DNA of 64,000 bases, taken from contig CAZGUX010000161.1 of assembly GCA_964529305.1 (NCBI GenBank), positions 36,336-100,335 on the forward strand. Direction: 5' to 3'. This DNA comes from CAZGUX01 sp964529305. Its GTDB lineage: Bacteria > Acidobacteriota > Terriglobia > Bryobacterales > Bryobacteraceae. The position numbers and the translations under genes are program-made. Shown here one piece after another: positions 59,187 to 64,000 of the stretch. How positions within the stretch are numbered: the stretch's first letter is position 1; each line of letters begins with the position of its first letter. The notes under the pieces were generated by a model. It saw only the letters and a program-made list of their open reading frames with translations. It did no database searches and was not told where the DNA came from.

Positions 59187-60205
59187 GACGCGAGCGCCTG
59201 TGTCCTGCCGGTCTCGCTCGACCGGTAGACGGCGAAGACAGCTTTCAGAACTTGCAGGGCATCCGCGCCAGTGATAAATGGCGCCGCCACGCCGAGTGCG
59301 GCGTCCACGCCGGCCTGCACGAAACGCGGGTAGAGTGAAGCGGACTCGGCCGGGAACTGAGTCACGCCTCCCCCGTTCGAGTACCACTCGAGAGACTTGC
59401 CCTCGAGCAGGTCCATCGACAGCCGGCCTTCCGATCCCCAAAAAAACAACTGGCAGGAATACCCCTTGTCCAGGTAGTAACCGCTCTGCAAGGTCGCCAT
59501 CAGGCCGCCGTCGAATTCCAGAGCGACCACCGCGGAGTCTTCCACGTCCATCGGCTGACCTCCGACATTGCCGGCCAGGCCGGCGACCTTGCGGATGGTC
59601 TGGCCCGAGATGTACTGAGCCAGGTCGATATAGTGGATTCCCAGCCACAGCAAGTGGCCTCCACCGGCACGGGCTTTGAAGGCGAACCACGAGCGTTGAT
59701 ACTCCGGGGCCGTCAGGCGGGTCTGATCCGCGAGGAACCGGAAACTCGCGCCGTACAACGTGCCCAGACTTCCCTGGCGAACCAGGTCTCGCGCCTTCTG
59801 AATCCACGGATGCAGTCGCGTCGCCAGGGCCAGCATCAAATGCCGGCCTCCGCTCTCGGCCAAGCGAACCAGAGGCTCGAAATCTTCCGCCTTCGTGCAG
59901 GCGGGCTTTTCGGCCATCACATGACATCCGGCGGCCAAGGCGGCGCGGATGGCGTCCGGCGCGTTCTTACCCTCCATCGTCACCAGGGCCAAGGAAGGCC
60001 GATGTCGCTCCAGCATCTCGCCGGCGGTGGCGTACATGCCCTCCAGTTGCGCTCCCAGGATCGAGGAGGCCTGGTCCGCCGCCTCCCCCACGACACCGGC
60101 GATCGAGACTTTCCCCACACCGCGAGCCGCCGCCACCGCCTGGAGATAGATCTCCCAGTGTGGGGCCGACTCGTCGGCGACCACTCCCAGCCGAAGAGTC
60201 TCCAT
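59183..60205 (-). CDS. Gfo/Idh/MocA-family oxidoreductase 2
   Basis: The protein is 340 residues. ETLRLGVVADESAPHWEIYL opens the Rossmann domain, less canonical than in its neighbours (VVADESA in place of GxGxxG); GCHVMAEKPACTKAED holds the EKP motif and GGGHLLWLGIHYIDLAQY the late histidine region. It is expected to be NAD(P)-dependent or a degenerate paralogue. Its start shares a base with the previous stop (TGATG) and its end overlaps the next gene (ATGA), so the three genes are translationally coupled. Confidence 0.8.
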   Translation of the reverse strand: METLRLGVVADESAPHWEIYLQAVAAARGVGKVSIAGVVGEAADQASSILGAQLEGMYATAGEMLERHRPSLALVTMEGKNAPDAIRAALAAGCHVMAEKPACTKAEDFEPLVRLAESGGRHLMLALATRLHPWIQKARDLVRQGSLGTLYGASFRFLADQTRLTAPEYQRSWFAFKARAGGGHLLWLGIHYIDLAQYISGQTIRKVAGLAGNVGGQPMDVEDSAVVALEFDGGLMATLQSGYYLDKGYSCQLFFWGSEGRLSMDLLEGKSLEWYSNGGGVTQFPAESASLYPRFVQAGVDAALGVAAPFITGADALQVLKAVFAVYRSSETGRTQALAS

Positions 60206-61497
60206 CAGACTTTGTCCGGCACCTCGAAGCCTTTGCGATAGCTGTGGGTGAGCATTCGATCCGCTTCCGTGTCGCCGACGAACCGCTCGGTCTTGGGATC
60301 GAACCGCAGGTCGCGCTTGAGCCGGTACGCGATGTCCGCCAGCATGCAGTGCGACGAGGAGAGTCGCGCCTCTTCGGCATCGCACACCGCCATCTCGGGC
60401 TTGCCCGCTTTCACCGCCGCCACGAAGTTGCCGTAGTGGTGCATCGGATCGGCCGTGCCTCCGTCCGGTTCGGGCTTCTCGGTGTCGCCGAGGTAGATCT
60501 TGTAGTCGAACTCCTGCTTCCGCCAGTCTTCCACGAAGTACATGTACCCCTTGGTGCCGTAGAAGTGAAAGTGCGATTTCTCGGTGCTGTACACATTGCG
60601 GATCTCACACTCCAGAATCGACCCGTCCTCGTAGGTGAACTGGGCGTTCTGGACGTTGGGCGTCTGGCCCTGATCCTTGTCGCCGAAGCGGCCTCCGGTG
60701 GACTGCACGCGGACGGGCAGTTTCTTGTTCATGCCCCAGCGCGCCACGTCGATATAGTGGACGCCGTTGTTGCCCATCTCGCCGTTGCCAAAATCCCAGA
60801 ACCAGTGCCAGTTGTAGTGGATGAGGTTGGCGTGATAGTCCTGCGACGGAGCGGGTCCCAGCCAGACATCCCAGTCGAGCCACGAAGGCGGCGCCTCGGG
60901 ATTTTTGTAGCCGATGGGCTTGCGATAGCGGGTCACCAGGTTGCGGCTCATGAACACCTGGCCGATCGCGCCGTCGTTGAGCAACTGCATCGCGCGGCGG
61001 ATGCGGCCTACCGAGCGCCGCTGGGTGCCGCCCTGCACCACGCGGTTATACTTGCGCGACGCCTCGGCCAGTTTCTGTCCTTCGAAGAAATTGTGGCAAA
61101 CAGGCTTTTCGACATAGACGTGCTTGCCCGCCTGCATCGCCCAGATGGCGGCCAGCGTGTGCCAGTGGTTGCTGGTCGCGATGGTGACTGCATCAATGGA
61201 GCGATCCTCGAGAATCTTCCGGAGGTCGGTTTCGGTCCGGGGGGCTTTCCCTTCCTTGGCCTCCACCTCGCCGGCGCGCTTGGCCAGGCGATTGCGATCG
61301 GGTTCCGCGACCGCGACCACGGAGACGTTTGGCACTTCCCACATTTCGCGCAGCAGAGCGCCACCGCGCCCACCGGCGCCGATCAAGGCTACGCGCATCC
61401 GATCGTTGGCTCCTGCCCAAGCCTTGGACGTTCCGATCAGCATTCCGCCGGCCGCGGCCGTCATCCATTCGCGTCGATTCGAGTGTGTGTTCTCCAT
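60205..61497 (-). CDS. Gfo/Idh/MocA-family oxidoreductase 3, with twin-arginine-like signal
   Basis: The protein is 430 residues. The N terminus NTHSNRREWMTAAAGGMLIG has the RR pattern and hydrophobic stretch of a Tat signal, so it is probably exported folded with its NAD(P) cofactor. The core has RVALIGAGGRGGALLREMW, GKHVYVEKPVCHNFFEG and GNGEMGNNGVHYIDVARWG, the usual conserved blocks of the family. It is the first gene of the three-gene operon. A sugar-processing role in the periplasm is likely; some relatives act as glycosidases using NAD. Confidence 0.87.
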   Translation of the reverse strand: MENTHSNRREWMTAAAGGMLIGTSKAWAGANDRMRVALIGAGGRGGALLREMWEVPNVSVVAVAEPDRNRLAKRAGEVEAKEGKAPRTETDLRKILEDRSIDAVTIATSNHWHTLAAIWAMQAGKHVYVEKPVCHNFFEGQKLAEASRKYNRVVQGGTQRRSVGRIRRAMQLLNDGAIGQVFMSRNLVTRYRKPIGYKNPEAPPSWLDWDVWLGPAPSQDYHANLIHYNWHWFWDFGNGEMGNNGVHYIDVARWGMNKKLPVRVQSTGGRFGDKDQGQTPNVQNAQFTYEDGSILECEIRNVYSTEKSHFHFYGTKGYMYFVEDWRKQEFDYKIYLGDTEKPEPDGGTADPMHHYGNFVAAVKAGKPEMAVCDAEEARLSSSHCMLADIAYRLKRDLRFDPKTERFVGDTEADRMLTHSYRKGFEVPDKV

Positions 61498-61617
61498 ATT
61501 CGTTCCCAGGCGATGATGAACAGTGTATCCGCAAACCGTGGAATGTGGGAAATCCGGGATGGGTGGCGGGCGATTGGGCCGCGGTATATTGGTCCTTCGG
61601 TTGCGCCGGCCCGGTTC

Positions 61618-64000
61618 TCACTCTGTGCGCAACGCCTGCATTGGCGGGATACTGGTCCCCTTTAACGCCGGACCATACGCGGCGGCCAGAGAGGTCAGCA
61701 ACAGGACGGCCGCCGGGATTGCGAAGCTTGCGAGGTCGTGCGGATTCACGCCCGAAAGCAGCATCGACAACGCCGGAGACGCTGCCGCGGCCAGGCAGAG
61801 ACCAAACACCAGCCCAACCCCGACGATCGTCACACCCTCGCGAGTGACCAGCCGCAGAATATTCGTGGGCGTCGCGCCCAGAGCGACCCGGACGCCGATC
61901 TCCGGAATCCGGCGAGTCACGGAATAGCCGACGACGCCGTACAACCCCGCGATGGTCAGCGCCCATCCCACGAGTCCGAGTGTCGCCAACAAGACGGCGG
62001 CCGCTTGCGCAGGGAACAGGGCAACCGCCATGACCGACCGCAGCGGCCTAACCCGTGCATTGATCCCGGTCAGTACGTCGGGAAGTTGCTTGGCGAGGCG
62101 CGCGGCATCTCCTTCCGTGCGGACGTGGATCACCAGGCTTCGCTTGGCGGACTTTGCCGGCCAGTACACGAGAGGCATCGGATCCTCGCCGAGGGTGAGA
62201 TACCGGCTATCCGCGACGACACCCACAATCTCGGCCCATGTTTCCGCGGGCTCGTGCGGCGGCCGCGGACGCCGGATTCGCCTGCCCAGCGCTCCGCCGG
62301 CCGGGAACAGACGCCGCACAAATGTCTCGTTCACGATGACAGCGGCTACGTTCTTCTGCCGGTCCGTTTCGACGAAGTCCCGACCCGCCAGGCGCGGTAT
62401 CCCCATGACCCGAAAGTATTCGGGAAGAATCGAGTTGTTATTGACCTTCGCTCTCATCGGTTCTTGACCTCCCGCATCTACTTCGAGACTCGTCACGATC
62501 GAGTCCATGCTGAGCGGGACGATGTCCGCTCCCGAGACCGCCGCCACTTGCGCCAGCCCTCGAATTCGCGTGAGTGCCATCGCCTGCCATTGATCCACCT
62601 GGGCGTCGGTCCACTGCGCCGACCTCGTATCGAGTTCCACGGTCACCACCCGGTCGAGGTCAAAACCCGGGTGCACCTCGGTCGCGCTCCAGAGACTGCG
62701 GAGGAACAGCATGGTCGCGACGAGCAGCACGGTGGAGAGGGCCACCTGCGAGGTGGTCAGGAGCGCTCTCGAGGAAAGGCGCCGGAAGCCAAGGGAACGG
62801 GGACTGCGGATCGATTCCCCGATTCCCTGCATCCGGTATGCCTGGAGCGTGGGGGCCAACCCTGCGACCACGGTGGACAAGCCGGTGAGAAACGCCAGAA
62901 AGGCCAGCAGGTAACCATCGATCGGCACTTCGATTTCGAACGGGACTGGAAACGGCAGCGGCATCGCGACCACCACGCGCGCGAGCCACACACTCAGTAG
63001 CGCTCCGGCGCCGATCCCGATCACGGCCAGCAGAAAGCTTTCAGCGAACAACAACCGTGAGAGCCGCCATCTCCCGCAGCCGAGGGTCAACCGGACCGCG
63101 ATCTCCCGCTGCCGCGCGAATGCCCGGGAAATCAGCAACCCGGCGACATTCAGGCAGGCGAGCACGGACAGCAGCACGATGAATACCGACAGCAAACCGG
63201 CAAACAGCACCAGACCCTGTGTCATCCTCTGGTCGCTCTGGCTGAGGAGTAGCCCCAGTCGGCTCAGCGGCCAGATCTGAACCCTGCCGAACTCGCGATT
63301 GTCGTTCGCATAGGCGCGCTCGAGAGACTGCGCCTGCACCAGCACACGAGTCCGAAACGCCGCCACGTTTTCGCCGGCCGGCACTCTTCCTAACAATTCA
63401 TATTCTGTCCGGCTCCGTTCCGGTGCGAGAGGACGGAGGGCTGAGCCAGCCGGCAGATAGAACGCCGGCGAGATTCCCAACCCGTAGATGGACCGGAACC
63501 CTTGCGGCAGAACCGCCGTGATGGTGTAGGGGTGACCGCTGAGCACCATCCTGCGCCCGATGACACCGGAGTCGCCTGCCAGGTGCCGCTGCCAGAAAGC
63601 ATGGGTCACGACGACGACGTCACGGTTTTGACGCGTCATCTCCTGATCGAACAAGCGGCCCCGCGCCGGGCGAATTCCGAGCAAGCCAAAGTAGTTCGAG
63701 GTGACGGCTTGAGCCGGTATGCGGACAGGTTCGCCCTGATCGTGCCACGACACGTCTTCTCCACGGTATCCGGCACAGAGCACGCCTGGTGTCTCCTGGC
63801 AGATGTCCCGGTAGTTCAGCCACGAGATACGGTTGCTCGATCCCACCCAGAACCGCACCAGTTCTTCCGGCGCGGTCGCTGTCACCGGCTGAAGGATCAC
63901 GGCGTTGACCACACTGAACAGCGCGGTTCCGAAGCCGGTGCTGAGAGCAATCGAGAGAGAAGCAATCGCCACTAGAGAACGGTTGCGGCTCAAACCTCGC
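61618..64000 (-). CDS. Orphan MacB-like ABC permease of the acidobacterial duplicated type (5' end outside window)
   Basis: At least 794 residues are visible and the frame is still open at the edge, so the true start lies outside. The protein has two MacB-like halves: a first transmembrane segment and periplasmic domain (IASLSIALSTGFGTALFSVV, LVRFWVGSSNRISWLNYRDI), FAGLLSVFIVLLSVLACLNV, then RALLTTSQVALSTVLLVATM with a second periplasmic domain, and the closing FtsX/MacB-type block YSVTRRIPEIGVRVALGATP. No ATPase gene is beside it, as in the acidobacterial duplicated orphan permease family. The role is unknown; export or sensing at the cell envelope is assumed by family. Confidence 0.88.
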   Translation of the reverse strand, partial: RGLSRNRSLVAIASLSIALSTGFGTALFSVVNAVILQPVTATAPEELVRFWVGSSNRISWLNYRDICQETPGVLCAGYRGEDVSWHDQGEPVRIPAQAVTSNYFGLLGIRPARGRLFDQEMTRQNRDVVVVTHAFWQRHLAGDSGVIGRRMVLSGHPYTITAVLPQGFRSIYGLGISPAFYLPAGSALRPLAPERSRTEYELLGRVPAGENVAAFRTRVLVQAQSLERAYANDNREFGRVQIWPLSRLGLLLSQSDQRMTQGLVLFAGLLSVFIVLLSVLACLNVAGLLISRAFARQREIAVRLTLGCGRWRLSRLLFAESFLLAVIGIGAGALLSVWLARVVVAMPLPFPVPFEIEVPIDGYLLAFLAFLTGLSTVVAGLAPTLQAYRMQGIGESIRSPRSLGFRRLSSRALLTTSQVALSTVLLVATMLFLRSLWSATEVHPGFDLDRVVTVELDTRSAQWTDAQVDQWQAMALTRIRGLAQVAAVSGADIVPLSMDSIVTSLEVDAGGQEPMRAKVNNNSILPEYFRVMGIPRLAGRDFVETDRQKNVAAVIVNETFVRRLFPAGGALGRRIRRPRPPHEPAETWAEIVGVVADSRYLTLGEDPMPLVYWPAKSAKRSLVIHVRTEGDAARLAKQLPDVLTGINARVRPLRSVMAVALFPAQAAAVLLATLGLVGWALTIAGLYGVVGYSVTRRIPEIGVRVALGATPTNILRLVTREGVTIVGVGLVFGLCLAAAASPALSMLLSGVNPHDLASFAIPAAVLLLTSLAAAYGPALKGTSIPPMQALRTE

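Noticed and set aside
59187..59927. Upstream extension of oxidoreductase 1
   Set aside because: The added 247 residues are an out-of-frame reading of oxidoreductase 2; the ATG at 59186 begins the Rossmann fold exactly.

Overview
The window looks like chromosome from an Acidobacteriota bacterium, most likely the Bryobacterales/Solibacter branch. The reasons are family content, not a database search. There are three TonB-dependent receptors with N-terminal carboxypeptidase-regulatory domains. A very large exported protein has putative-Ig repeats and ends in the C-terminal domain type described from Solibacter. An orphan MacB-like permease of the acidobacterial duplicated type runs off the right edge. 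DUF1080, FG-GAP and Gfo/Idh/MocA proteins are also present. The DNA is GC-rich and most genes are short monocistrons or 2-3 gene operons. I saw no rRNA, tRNA or CRISPR array.

Layout. 1-2310: end of a sodium:solute symporter, an APC amino-acid permease and a small AT-hook protein. 2333-4975 (-): a secreted serine hydrolase fused to a NamZ-type muramidase domain, downstream of a pterin dehydratase. 5048-10852 (+): a DUF1080 protein, an Nramp metal transporter fused to a universal-stress domain with a strong promoter, and a secreted matrixin protease with its small partner. 10929-12419: an SDR and a MazF-type toxin-antitoxin pair. 12737-18246: an FG-GAP protein and TonB receptor 1. 18415-22541: an unusual operon of GcvPA-like, GcvPB-like and AcoX-like proteins without GcvT, GcvH or a lipoamide dehydrogenase. 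22568-29865: a SASA esterase, a Nudix hydrolase, a uroporphyrinogen-decarboxylase-like protein, a large unknown exported protein, a 3-hydroxyacyl-CoA dehydrogenase, and two gene remnants (B3-type metallo-beta-lactamase and phage terminase). 30151-39242: TonB receptor 2, a TPR protein, a penicillin-binding transpeptidase, NagA, a likely structured RNA and IlvE. 39593-50605: the giant surface protein, TonB receptor 3, a ceramidase-like hydrolase and an exported repeat protein.

50948-57964 is the most dynamic region. Three perfect hairpins in a row are followed, on the minus strand, by an array of Rhs pieces. Read in the direction of transcription these are: a truncated and frameshifted Rhs protein with a cysteine-rich tip; a TPR-like candidate immunity gene; a second, nearly identical Rhs core piece with a different tip; a DUF6984-like candidate immunity gene; and a core fragment whose 5' end is cut by an IS-end-like repeat set. 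This is the arrangement expected of a polymorphic toxin locus with displaced orphan tip/immunity cassettes. 58167-64000 holds three overlapping Gfo/Idh/MocA oxidoreductases and the partial orphan permease.

Several genes point to recycling of peptidoglycan and amino sugars (NamZ-type hydrolase, SASA esterase, NagA, PBP transpeptidase) and to sugar-derivative catabolism (DUF1080, Gfo/Idh/MocA trio), alongside macromolecule scavenging through TonB receptors and secreted hydrolases. This combined picture is inference; the genes are not in one operon.
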